64,000 nucleotides of DNA from Monosiga brevicollis MX1 (taxonomy: Eukaryota > Opisthokonta > Choanoflagellata > Craspedida > Salpingoecidae): assembly GCF_000002865.3 (NCBI RefSeq), contig NW_001865062.1:271921-335920 (forward strand), written 5' to 3'. The position numbers and the translations under genes were made by a program. Below, piece by piece: positions 24,553-36,000 of this stretch. Within the stretch, counting starts at the first letter, position 1. Every line of letters begins with the position of its first letter. Below the pieces are notes generated by a model that saw only the letters and a program-made list of their open reading frames with translations, did not search any database and was not told the origin of the DNA.

Positions 24553-25501
24553 GCCGCTCCGTCGCGTTGATGCTGTGCCGTCCAAAAAAAAAATGATGAC
24601 AACGAAAATTTTAAATTAAATTTTACATCTCTCTCTCTCGCTCTCGCGCGCTTTCTCTCTCTCTCTCTCTCTCTCAAACTCAACCACGTCGTCATCGCTT
24701 CGGTCGACCGTGACGACCTCGCCGACGTCTCTCTCTCTCTCTCTCTCTTTCCTGATGGTGGTTTCTCTGGTGAAGGAAGCGAGTCATTAATTCGCATCAC
24801 GAATCGGAAAGGTATCATCGTCGTCGAGCACAACAGACACAAGAAACCAGGGCACGGTGAGGGTGCGATCTGGAGAGCTGCACAGCAGCCATATACGCCA
24901 GTGGGCAAGCGCATAAGCGCCCGGCTGGCGAAAAAAAAGGGGAAATCAAAGCGCGAATCCCAGACGGATCCACAATTGGAGGCAGCGCAGAGTGTGACTT
25001 GCGCACGCAAGCATCACAAACAAAAAAAAAAAGAGGCAAAGACATGACATGACAAACAACAAATTCTAGTAAAGAAGTAAAAAAAATCGAAAAACCGAGA
25101 GACAGGTGCACGTCAACAGATACGATCGAAAAAAAAAAAGTGTCGGCGAGATTGCAATACCGGTGTGTCTGCAAGAAGCAACAACGATACAGAAACGACC
25201 GGGAAATGGGGTACAAAAGGTCGAGAAATACAACAAGTCGAAAGAGGTGTCGGGACGGTATCATCAAAATATTCACATGGCACAGCCATTTGTTCAGAGG
25301 CGTCGGGCAGACCCTCTCGGGTTTCAGTCGGAAGCCCAGCCACGGTCTCACTTCACAACAAAGGTGAGCATCTTTGCCGCGCTAAGCTCGGGGCTTGGAA
25401 AAAAAGGGGCAAAGATGGATCGAAGGCGTGGTCAGGTGTGCGGACCACCTGCGCGTCGAAAGAAGCGGGGGCGACTCAGTCGCTGATGCCAGCATGGCGC
25501 T
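24553..25501. repeat. Intergenic region with CT repeats and A runs
   Basis: CT repeats at about 24628-24675 and 24729-24751 are followed by several A8-A11 runs (25022, 25080, 25130). It separates the start of the 22878 gene from the stop of the PP1-targeting subunit gene. No gene is supported; much is probably 3' UTR. Confidence 0.6.
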
Positions 25502-27208
25502 TTAACAGCGACCAAAGCGGGTGGCGTGGTGCTTGAGGACAATGGCATAGTTTTGTCCGTCGCGATTGTCCCAAAAGCATTGGCCGGTGGTGTTGTAGCC
25601 GACGCAAAACTCGATGCGGTCGATCTCATCCGAGTCAAGCTTGAGGGTGGCATAGAAGCGGTCCGAGGACGGGTCGGCACAGCTGGGCAGGTAGGTCATG
25701 ACAACATCCTCCTTTGTGGTTTTCCAGCCGTCGGTGGACCAACGAATAAAGACGCGCTTTTCAAAGGCCATGTTCAAGACGCGCACGGTCAAAAAGGCCA
25801 GCGGATACCGCAGAGTGACCTGTTCGAGTTGCACGGCTTTGGAGGCCAATGAATGGACCACGGCGACGTTTCCGGCAGGAAGTTGCTGCACGTCGAACGT
25901 CATGGCGGGTTTGCTCTTGATCAAGAAGCCTAACGAGGGGAGGAATTGAGGTTTGAGGCTGGTGAGCAAAGCCAGATCATCCGACGTGTTCTCGACAGAC
26001 CAACTGCCTAAAATGACGGAGCGACGGCTTGTTGGTGGGCTAGCTTACTGGGCGTCTGCAGAGGCACGGGTGAAGGGGCGACTGAGGAAGGGCGGCAGCG
26101 GCAGGGAGGTTCATTCTTGCGAAAGAAAATACTGGAACAGAGCTTTTGACCAGTGCTATCCCGCCACATGATCTGGACCAAGGCAAGCCCGAGCGTTTCG
26201 GTAAGTATCTATGGTGAGCTGCTGATACAAGGCCATCGGCAAACGGGCCAAGCGGAGCAAGGCAATCGCACCTTGGTTTGACGGGGCTTGGGTCCCGGGA
26301 TGGGACCGTAATCGGGCTGGTGTGGATACAACGAGCCATCAGACAGGCGACGCATCGTCACGCGAGCCGGGTGTTGGACGGGCAGCTTTTCAATGACGTT
26401 GTGCACCTAACAAGGAAAACCGGAGGGCACACGACGCACGATGCAGAAAGCCATGCATGGTCGAGCAGGGGGGTGAGCGTTGAATTCGTAGCAGAAGCAA
26501 GTGGCGAGACTGAAAGACATAAGGGCTGTGCTGAGAGTGGACGAGATCGCCACGCACCTTGGGTGACGTCGGAGAGGCGTTGGCCTCGGCGGCCAAAACG
26601 GTGGCAAAGGCCCCATCGATGACGGCCTCGGAGAGTGAGGCGGCGGTGCTCTCAGGGCTAGGTATCGGGGAGGAAGAGGGAACCTCGTCTTCAGGAACGG
26701 GTTCGGGCAAATTGAGCGCAGCGGGTGGGGCTTTGCGCATCGGCGTTGGGGGATGCGGGAAGGCAAAGACCGAGCCGTAGTCCTCTTCGGAATCGCTGGC
26801 CTCGCTGCTGCTCGTGTCCGTGAGATCGCTGGCAAACTCCGAGGCCACGTTGAAGGCCATGGGTGGGTTGCGCTTCGTGAGCGCCGCCGGCGATTGTTGG
26901 CGCTGGTGAGGGTGTCGCGTCGGGGATTGAGCCTGAAAGAATGTTTGTTGAGAGAGATGGAGTCGGGAGGTCGGTGTCGCCATCGGGGAGAGGGCTCGGT
27001 CATCGAAGACGGTTTGTGACCCGGCGGTGGCATCGGCGATTGCGCCAACGGGACCGGCCATGGCGCTTGCCAGAGAGCTGGAGGACGAGGAGGTGGATGA
27101 GGGGTGCAGACTGCGCCGGGCCTCTGAGGTTGGGCGCGTGTTGAGATGGCAGGCTGCGTGTGCTTGTAGATGACCGCTAGGTCGAGCGGGCAGAAGGGTT
27201 GAGGCCAT
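25502..27208 (-). CDS. PPP1R3: Glycogen-targeting PP1 regulatory subunit (CBM21)
   Basis: Four exons (26558-27208, 26272-26406, 26049-26208, 25502-26007) close in frame, 483 residues. Members tether protein phosphatase 1 to glycogen so it can activate glycogen synthase. Exon 1 is a disordered Ser/Pro/Ala-rich N-terminus. Exon 4 is a full CBM21 domain: VRVLNMAFEKRVFIRWSTDG, DEIDRIEFCVGYNTTGQCFWDN and DGQNYAIVL are the family's hallmark blocks. The conserved segment before it, TETLGLALVQIMW, aligns with the vertebrate (F)ADxxGLxL segment. The usual PP1-docking RVxF is not intact there (KILT); an alternative, ARVTM, lies about 40 residues earlier. An in-frame ATG at 27271 could extend the protein by 21 residues. 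Confidence 0.88.
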
Positions 27209-28472
27209 GTTGGTGGTGCCGGTATCCGCTAAATAGCGCTCACGAGCCCCCTGTGTCGAAACATTCAGCATCGTGGCACAATGGCAATGAGACTTGGGAG
27301 GCTGTGCGCACGAGCATGTGGTGTGATGATCGTTGTGTGATGATGAGCGTGAATGATGTGGTGGGGTGTGATGGTGGAGACTATTCCCTATCTATTCCCT
27401 CGAAATTATGGTGGGAGTGATGGCAAGAATAATTGGGTGTCGAGTTGGCCGGATGTAGGAGTTGAGCAGGAGCGGTTGACGAGCCGTGGCCAGGGGAAAA
27501 TGGGGCATACGATGGAGCGGCAGGGCGGCAGGAACGAAACGAGCCGGGGCTGCGATCAATGACATCATGCCATATCATTGACTGGGCCAATGTTCACAGG
27601 CACACGAGCAAGGCGACAAGCAAGCGTATGCAAGCTCGTGCATCAAAGATGGCCATCTCTCATGGATGGCAGCGTACGCGTTTCAAGGTGACTGGCTCTT
27701 GCACACTCGGGCAGGGTGGAAATGGGGTGTGTGCAAATGGGTGGGGGAGAGTGTGCAACGGGACAGCATGGAGAGCATGGTGGGGACAAGCTGACCTTGA
27801 ATCCAGGAGCCCAATCAAGAAACGAGAGCGCGCGACAGAAATGTTTTATGAAGCAAATTCAAAGGGCAGTCAAGCCTCGATCAATAAATAAAAAAGTACA
27901 CGTTGAGAAGGTTGAAACGTGGGACAGCAGCTGGATGGGCCGGTTGGAGCGCATGGGGCAGCAGTGCCTGCGTGGGGAGTAAGCGGAGCGACAAGTGCGA
28001 CAGGGGCGTGAGCAAGTGTCGCGAGGAGGACGCCTCCAAGCATCCATGTTCGTGTGGGCGGGGTGCAATGACCTCAATGTTCGTGTCTGGCTGTCTGGCG
28101 ATCAGCAATCTGAGGGCTTGTCTCAATGTCCATGCGAGTGTGCGTTTGTCCCTGGTGTACATGCAGCCGGATGTAGCGTGGTGTATGCAGCCAGACAAAA
28201 GACCAATGATGATGGTGATCATGGCACGGGCGCGGGCGGACATGAGCAAGAGCCCCGAGGCATCAGCTCGATATGAATCATGCTGACACCATGCGCATGG
28301 TTCTTACCTTGTTGCTACCGTCCAGATGAACAGAAGACCAGAGCCACCAAGGGCTATGTGTGAAAAACCAGGATACAGCCACAACAGGCGAATGGAAGCC
28401 AGTCCTCAGCACACACGGCTTATCAAGACAAGATCCCCAGGAGCCGACTTTGAGGTTCATCCGCCGCCGCCG

Positions 28473-28513
<41 letters not shown>

Positions 28514-29294
28514 GTGTGTGTGTGTGTGTCGTAGCACTTGATGTTGTAAACTGTCACCCACCTCTTTATCGCTTCGTCTCTCTCTGTCTCTGAAATGCAT
28601 GTTACGGGCTATTGGTCTTGTGCAAATGTGATCATCTGACATTGATGCCTCTCTGAAATTCACGAACCTTGCGCGCCCCCAACCCGTTGTCAGAAATGGT
28701 GATGCAAACATGTGTTGTATTTAGATGCTGTATTCATGTGTTATATTCATGTGTTTCATTTGTATGTTCGCCCTGTGGCTTGCCACGTGATCGTAATCCG
28801 ATCCAAGACGCATCCGCATGTCTCTTTGGCTGTGCTCATTTTTGGCTGCGCTCATCGTCTTTGAGCAAAGCTCAACCTCACCGTCCTTTCGTCCTTGAGC
28901 AGCACTCGCCACCCACCTACCGCGCTTCAAGCATCAGCCAGCTCAGTCGCCAAGCACGGCGCGACGAGCAAATTGGCCCACAAATATGTCCTGATCACCT
29001 GTTGATTTGTCCTGTTGTTTCCTACCGTTCTGCTTTTAAAGTGTAGTAAACCTCACACTTACATGTGTTTACAAGCGAGACGCTTGGGGCCAAGTCGGAC
29101 TGGGGCTTTCCAAGGTCGAGTCCGCCGACACAAGCCAAATACCAAGGGAAACAGCACCTCAAGCTGCAGGCAGGCGCTTTGGCTCTTGGGAACACTGTGC
29201 ACTGGTTTGCTGGCTTTCGTGGCACTGGCTCGCATTTTTTTTTTTTCCTCCGAGCGTTTGGACTTGCTTTGCTGCTCTGCTGTGACCAAGCATC
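27209..29294. other. Long intergenic region
   Basis: About 2.1 kb lies between divergent starts at 27208 (-) and 29295 (+). It holds a (GA)n run directly followed by (GT)n at about 28478-28530, G-rich sequence at 27650-28270, and AATAAATAAA near 27884. Open frames do not resemble proteins. A T10 run sits at about 29236-29246, close upstream of the four-TM gene start. Confidence 0.5.
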
Positions 29295-30629
29295 ATGCCG
29301 ACTGTTGCCATGCGAATCAACGCGCAATCGGACAATTGCAAGCGCGGTGCCCTCGTCGGGATGGGCGTGGCCGCCTTGGCGCTCTGCGTTGGTGGGTTGA
29401 TCTACTTGATGCCTCGTCTGAACAAACGTAGAAATGCCGGTGTTAGACTAAAACGGAAGAACGCCTGGCTGTCGCTTTTGCTCATCACTTTCCGCCATGC
29501 CGTGCCTTCTCCAGGCATGCTCTTTGCTCCTTGGCGTCAATTCAAGGTCGATAATGTCAAGATAGATTTTTCACCAGCCAGAATTACTGCTCATGCCTAT
29601 GGCCTAACCGAAAGATATTGGTAAGTTGACTCGACCCTCAGGCACCCATCTGAAAAACTGCCCCGTCCCTGGCTCGGGTGTCATGCGTGCGCGCGTGCGC
29701 ATTGAGCTGGTCACTTACAGCTGAACCTTTGGTGCTCAGGACCACGGATGACGAGTTTTGTGGTGACCACATTGATGGAGACTCGACCGACTTTTGCACC
29801 AAGCTCCTGGCATCATTGGCCCTGTGCCTTCTCGCCATCGTGTTTGAAGTGGTACGACATGGCGGGTTCAACCTTCTTACCTTTGCTGCACACCAGATCT
29901 CTTCTCTTCTCTCGGGTGTTGCCATTTGGGCAGCGGTTATGCTTGCCTTCCTGGGTGTCCCAACTTTAGTCACCCCTCACGACAGCAATACCCGCCCATG
30001 CTTTGGCCCCGGTAGATTGTCTCAATTCTCAGTTGTGTCACCTTCTGCACGGCATCGGCATGTGTGGCGCGGTGCAGCGGTATCTTGCATCTTGTCCCGG
30101 TCCTTTTTATTGGAGCGGCTATGGGCGTGTTCTTTACGGCCAAGGGGACTTTTACGACGACCGAGACACACACCGATCGCCCCGTGGCCGGCATTGCTGT
30201 ACCTTTCTTGGCTGCCGTGGTGGCCTTGGTGGGTATGATTCTGGGCTGCGTGATCCGTCCTGATTCGGCCTCCACGGTGGCCTATATGAACGTCCCTGGC
30301 GTCACCCGCAGTACGTCTCAACTATCATCAGCGCACCAGCACTGGTGTTGGTTTTCTTTCCCCCCCCCCCCCCCCCTTTTTTTTTCTTCCTGTTTTGCTC
30401 CTTCTTTCTCTCTCCCTCTCTGGAATCTCGCACCCAGGATGAACTCATGGTCTGGCGCGTGCCGCTGTGCTCTGGACTTGGCCATGTAGATTCAGCACAG
30501 TCATGGCAGATGGAACCGATGCACATGCAGGCACAGATGCCCATGACTGGCGTCCCACCCCCACGCACGACCGGCAACCCAACGCCGTTCACTTCGGGCT
30601 ACGCTTTTGGTGGCTCAAGCCAGGCTTAA
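29295..30629 (+). CDS. Four-transmembrane (claudin/PMP22-like) protein
   Basis: Six exons (29295-29391, 29515-29620, 29740-29851, 29897-29956, 30016-30310, 30490-30629) close in frame, 269 residues. TM1 is GALVGMGVAALALCVG. An extracellular-like loop follows with GLTERYW and two later cysteines (DEFCGDHIDG, DFC). TM2 is LLASLALCLLAIVFEV, TM3 is SGVAIWAAVMLAFL running into VSILSCVTFC, and HLVPVLFIGAAMGVFF plus GIAVPFLAAVVALVGMILGCVI form the last hydrophobic pair. The short tail is Met/Gln/Pro/Gly-rich. One large first loop with a GL..W and two cysteines resembles the claudin/PMP22/GSG1-type tetraspan superfamily, but the match is weak. Whether there are four or five membrane spans is uncertain. 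Confidence 0.65.
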
Positions 30630-30785
30630 ACTTCAAGCGCCTACCTCATTCTGGCGTTGATTGGCTGTAAAAGCCTTCAAGCTATTGCTCGATCTGTGTC
30701 CTTGTTTTGTCGTTGATGTGCTCTTGTTGGTGCCCAAGGCTGTTCTTGCGAGCTGTCTCTCCTTTTTTTTTTTTTTCGTTCCTCT

Positions 30786-30831
<46 letters not shown>

Positions 30832-32649
30832 CTCTCAATCTCTCTCTCTCAATCTCTCTCTCTCTCTCTCTCCCTTTCTGTTGTCAAGCCAGCAAGTGAG
30901 GTGCTATCGAAATGCAAGGGTTGTCCAAATCTAAAAAATAAAATAAAAAATCATCATGACCTTGTTCCTGTGCGTGGTGTGCGGCACACGACTTAGATGT
31001 ACATGACATGAATTTGATGGGCTGAGAGGGGGGTGTATCAATTTACAAGTTAACAATGTCATGTAAAAAAAAATTTCGATCTTTTCCAGATTCGGTTGAT
31101 ATGATCGCCAGCACATGTGGCCAGAAATCAAGGTGAGAGGGGTCCCGTTGGGACATGGTGCTTCAAGAATGTTCTAAACGTGCCGTTTCAAGGGGAGGAT
31201 CCCAAAAAGCTCTCGCTTGATACTTCATGAAGTCACAACGTGGAGATGATAGTGCGGGGGTTCAAGTCTGCAACCGCGTCAGCCGATTTTGGTTTGGACT
31301 ATGTGCATGTGTAATAAGCCCATGAAAATCGATACCACACCAGAGGCGTAAGGATTGAGGGTTGCATCCCGCAAGCCGTCAAGCAGACGTGCCAAACGCC
31401 GAAGGAAGACAAAAGAAACAAAGGGCATCCCATGAGCCCACAATCTTGTTGACGCAAGACCAGCGTCTGAAGCCACCTTAGCGTCAACAAGCTACATAAA
31501 TCCCACAGAGTGTGTTCATTCGATACCCGTTCCCTCAAAGCCCAATACACAGTGAACCTTGCCAGTGGCGCAACATTTCCGTACAATACCCCTCCTAGCA
31601 TAACATTAACAATGAAACCCACAGACATGGTACGCGGTGGAAGAGATCACAAAGCCAATTCCACACTTGACCACCCACAAACACCCATTTTACCCCTCCC
31701 CACCACCACAACCACCACCCACCACAACGCCTCTGTCTTTTTGGCATTCTTCTTATTGACCGGTGCACTTTTTCTCTCTCTCTCGCTCTCTCTCGCTCGC
31801 TCTCTCGCTCGCTCTCTCGCTCGCTCTTGCCCTGACCGTGCTCGCTCGGGCGACTACCATCTCGGGTGTCTGATTCACACCTGCGCTCTTGCTCTCCCTC
31901 TCCCTCTCTTCGAGCTCTGGTGCCTGACGAGTAAACATCGTCTTCCGCTCTCAACTTTGGATTTGTCTCCACTTCTCTTTGTTCCTTCTTCCCCTGCCGT
32001 CGGGTCAAAGCAATCCAGTCTCACACTGCCGTAAGTTTATCCATCCAATATCGGCAACACTGCGCTCGTCCCCGTGGCCTTGCGCCGCCGCCCAGAGGAT
32101 TTTGATCGCGGTGTTGCCTTTGTCGTCCTGCTCCTTCCAGTCTTTTTTTTAAGAATCTTTATCAACGGGTGTGTGAACTTGTCTTGCTATTTGGCGGCGC
32201 CATCCCTTTTTTCTGAATGCGTTCTACGTGGCTTGGTGGCGGGACCGACGATCGGCGACACAAGCTTGCACGGCTTCTCATGCAAAAGAAACAGGCACAC
32301 GAAAGATCTCTTTTTTCTTTTTCTTTTCTTTTTTTTTTTTTTGTTCGTTTTTTATCGAACGGCAGTGCCTCGCCTCGCCTCCCCTTCTGACCACACTCTT
32401 ATTGGGCCTTGCCGCCTCGCGCTGGGTCTGTCTTTCACCCCCTCGTGCGTTGGACTCGACACGCTCCTCCACAATCATTTCGGCCAGCAACCCTTTGGTT
32501 GCCTCACACACATTATCAACCGCGGTCCCAGATGGCACGCTTCCCGCCCAACCCCCTCCCTCGTTCCCCTTCCCCTTCCCACCCGCACCACACTCACCGC
32601 CATGCCGGCAACGACGACGACGACGACAACACACACCACAACAACACAG

Positions 32650-32734
<85 letters not shown>

Positions 32735-33453
32735 CCATTTGGCAGCGCCACCCAAAAACCACAACACCAGCACATCTTATACACCTCCGCTACACCCATT
32801 GCGCCCTGTCCACACGTACCCATCCCATGGCAATCCCATACACATCACACTTCACCACACTTTCCCCTTACCTCCATGGGCACCTTGCATAGCGTCATGA
32901 GCCCTCCCCACACACAATCAGGACAACACACCACAACACATTGTGCCGTCGATGAGGTGTGGGGGGGGTGTGAAATGCGTGACATTTGGATTTGGCAATG
33001 TGATCGTCATGGTCGTGCCGATTGATGTTCTTCTTTCGTTCGCCTCTTCCGCCTCTTCCGCCTCTTCTGCCTCTTCCGCCTCTTCTGCCTCTTCCGCCTC
33101 TTCTGCCTCTTCCGCCTGCCCGGCTCGAATTTTCATCTCGATCCTTTCACCATCCGTATCCCCCGTAGACGGCTTCATCAATCTTCTGCGTGCCATCATC
33201 CTTCGACCAAGGCTTCAGGCCCTTGTTCCAACCTCTCCTCCCGCAGCTGTTCCTTGTCATAGCCACGTCTTGCAGCAGATCAGGCCGCGACACGAAGCCC
33301 GTTGCATTCCAACTCGCTCCTAGCCGCGCGCGACGTCTTGGTTTCGACCTTGGGCTCTTCCCGACCCAACTCCCGGGCCTGCCCCGGTGGGCCCATAGAT
33401 CATTCAAGAAAAAAACCCTCTGCCCGCGTGCCTTGCTTCTAACTCAGGCACCC
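30630..33453. repeat. Long repeat-rich region upstream of the bZIP gene
   Basis: The stretch holds (CT)n with CAATCTCT breaks at about 30790-30880, and AATAAA at 30937 (likely poly(A) signal of the four-TM gene). CTCTCTCGCTCG repeats lie at 31770-31832 and (AC)n at about 32655-32731. A minisatellite of CCTCTTCYG units sits at about 33040-33115. Open frames from 31510 to 33400 are translations of these repeats. Some of 33100-33453 could be 5' UTR or extra N-terminus of the bZIP gene, since the frame stays open upstream of its ATG. Confidence 0.65.
30937..30942 (+). terminator. Poly(A) signal AATAAA
   Basis: A canonical AATAAA lies about 310 bases after the four-TM gene stop on the same strand, within an A-rich cluster. 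Confidence 0.45.
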
Positions 33454-35611
33454 ATGGCCATGGCACAACCGCAAAAGGAACCGACCAAAAGCGCCCCCGC
33501 CTTTGTGGCCGATTGGGATGCCATCCTGACCGATGGCCCTTGCAACGCGAGCGCGGACGTCGTTGGCCATCCCGGCATTGAGCCACCCTCCAAAATGATT
33601 GATCCTCGAAAACGTCTCCTGGCGACCCGCGCCTCCCCAGCCTTGGACGCTGACCATGACCCTGGCGCTCATGAAGATGCCAACGATAAGACAAACGGCT
33701 CCTCTTCCTCCAACGAGGATGGTTCCTCCAGCAGCAACGGCCTTGAAAACGAACATGAGGACAGCAGCACCACCTCCAACGGCGAAACGGCCAGTACGTC
33801 AGATACCACCACCACTTCTGGTGGTACCAAGTCATCCAGTCAGAGCCTTTCCTCCTCCTCCACCAGCAAAAACGCCATCACCCTGCCCAGCGGACGCATC
33901 CTCCGTCGTCGCAACTCGGCCAGCTCCTCCTCCCACTTCACCTCGAGCAGCAACAGCTCCCGCAGTAACCGGCCCCCCACCAAGCGCTCCAAGCGAAGGC
34001 CCCGCGACGAAGGTACCAACCGCTCATCCGAGGACCTCAATGACGGATCGCACTCAAGTGGCGAGAGCCCCCCCTCCCGCGAAGCCCGGGACGAAGGCTC
34101 CATTCTCTCCTCCAAACCTACCAGCCATGACAGCGTCTCCCACGAATCATATGCCTTTCGCCGCCGCTTCAGCCACAATACCGATGTCAATTCCGAATGG
34201 TTGACCCTCAAGGCCACTGACGAACTCCTTCAAGAATTTGCCCAGCACGGCCCCGGTCAAGATCTCAACGCTTGCCTTGTTGAGCTCGATGACAAGCAGA
34301 AAGCCCTCGAAGCCATCAACACTGCTGGCACCGATGCCGCTCGACGCAAGGTGTGCCCTGCTTGCCTCCCCACCCCGTGCCCTGGCACCACCACCATCAT
34401 CCATACCAGGCCTTGATGCCCCAACTCATGCGTCACTGTCTTTTGATTTGTCATTGCACAGACGAGAAACCGCCTAGCATCAGCCGTCTCCCGTGCTCGG
34501 AAGAAAGTCTTCCTTCACCGTTTGCGCAGTGAACTCTTGCAATTGGCAGCCCGCTATCAGGTCTCCACTATCGAGTCACAGCAATTTCGCTTGCAGTCGC
34601 TTCAAGCGCAACGCGAGCTTTGGGTGCGTACCGCCGGAAAGCACGTGGGCGGGAAGGTTGCTTTTGGTTTCGGTGTTGGTTTTGCTTTTGATTTTGGTTT
34701 TTGCTTTTCCCGTGTTTCAGCCCATCCAATGCTTGCTTGCGTGATTGCACATGCCTCACGCACGCCCGTAACAATTCTGACAGGATTTGAAACAGCCTGG
34801 CCAGCCCCCACCTCCAAACTTATCAGACCAGGCTCTGCAGATTCTCAGCCTCGAGCTACAACAGGCCCAGCAGCGCGTTCAAAACACGCCCATGTTTGCC
34901 GCCGGCTCTCCGGTGCCGGCGCTCAATTTCATACATCCACACATGGTGCCGGGCGCTCAAGCTATGGACGGCGTCAATTTCATGCCCAACCAAGGCAGCG
35001 GACTACCATCCGGATCGCGACAACCCCAATCGGTCCCGGGACTTGCAGGTCCCATGCCCACAGCCTCTGAAGCCAATTCACAACTCGCCGAAGCCCATGA
35101 GCTCTTGTCGCGAGCCGCCGACCTCAACCGCCTCTTGCAACAACACGCCTACCCAGACGTGTGGCGCACACTCATGTCAGAAGAGCAGCAGCAGCAACAA
35201 CAGCAGCAACGGCAACGACAACTCAGCGCATCAAACATGGAAGGCATGTATGTGGGCCCAAGTAATCCCTCGGGTCTTGGGTTTGGCGCACATTCCAACA
35301 TGGCCACCCCGAGCTTATCGCAGGCTGCCGCTATGGCATCAGTGCTACCAGCCTCGACCGTGGCTGCCAATGTTGCCACCTCCATGTGGCCCGGGCCTGG
35401 CGTAGTGATGCCTCAGGATGTTACCACTTCCACGGCTTTGTATTCCGACATGGTTCCCTATGGGCCTCTGTCTTTGAGCCACGCCGCCACCTACTCTGAT
35501 TTGAGTCGTGGAGCCGTGGGCCTCGATGGATACGGCAACTATTCGGCCGCTCCACAGATGATGGACCAGATGCTTTTGGATGAGATCACCAAACCCGTCA
35601 ACAACGCCTAA
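33454..35611 (+). CDS. bZIP transcription factor
   Basis: Three exons (33454-34350, 34462-34623, 34784-35611) close in frame, about 628 residues. The N-terminal 240 residues are Ser/Thr/Asp/Asn-rich and disordered, with a basic Arg/Lys patch (RRRNSASSS, TKRSKRRPRDE). The intron falls exactly at the start of the DNA-binding region. Exon 2 carries the basic region TRNRLASAVSRARKK, with the N-x7-R signature, and a leucine-zipper-like helix (LHRLRSELLQLAARY, STIESQQFRLQSLQAQ). The C-terminal part is Gln/Pro/Met-rich and includes a polyglutamine tract at about 35182-35220. It probably acts as a nuclear homo- or heterodimer. The subfamily is not clear. The frame is open upstream of 33454, so the start could be further 5'. 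Confidence 0.82.
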
Positions 35612-36000
35612 TGTTTTGTGTGGCAGAGCAGCTGCCTGCAGTTTTTAACTACCCCTTTTTTTTTTTCTTGTCACTGTCTTGCTAACTTTGCAACGGACTA
35701 GTTTTCTGTTTTCGGGCGCTTTGCTCATTTTGAGCTGCCCGCCACGCTGAGCGTGATTGCAACCCAACACTTGCTTGTTGAAAGTGATAGCACTAGGACT
35801 CTTTGTTATTGTGTTTGTTTCTCTTTTGAAAGACTCTTACATGCTCATTCAAGAGCAGGGAATTATGTTCATCACCAGAATTGACATGCATATCCATCAG
35901 GCGCCGCACATCACGTCAACTCGATTTCGAATGATGATTTCTTGAAGTGAAGCACAAGGCAACATTCTTCAAGTCATCACGCCAAAGTCACGCCCCTCGG
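35612..36000. other. Convergent 3' region
   Basis: Between the bZIP stop and the TCF25 stop. It contains T-rich stretches and no gene that I can support. Confidence 0.5.

Noticed and set aside
31279-31628. Minus-strand open frame with hydrophobic stretches
   Set aside because: No splice context, no recognisable family and no consistent codon pattern; hydrophobicity fits T-rich non-coding DNA.
32074-33025. Long plus-strand frames (Thr-His repeats)
   Set aside because: Dominated by the (AC)n microsatellite and C-rich sequence.
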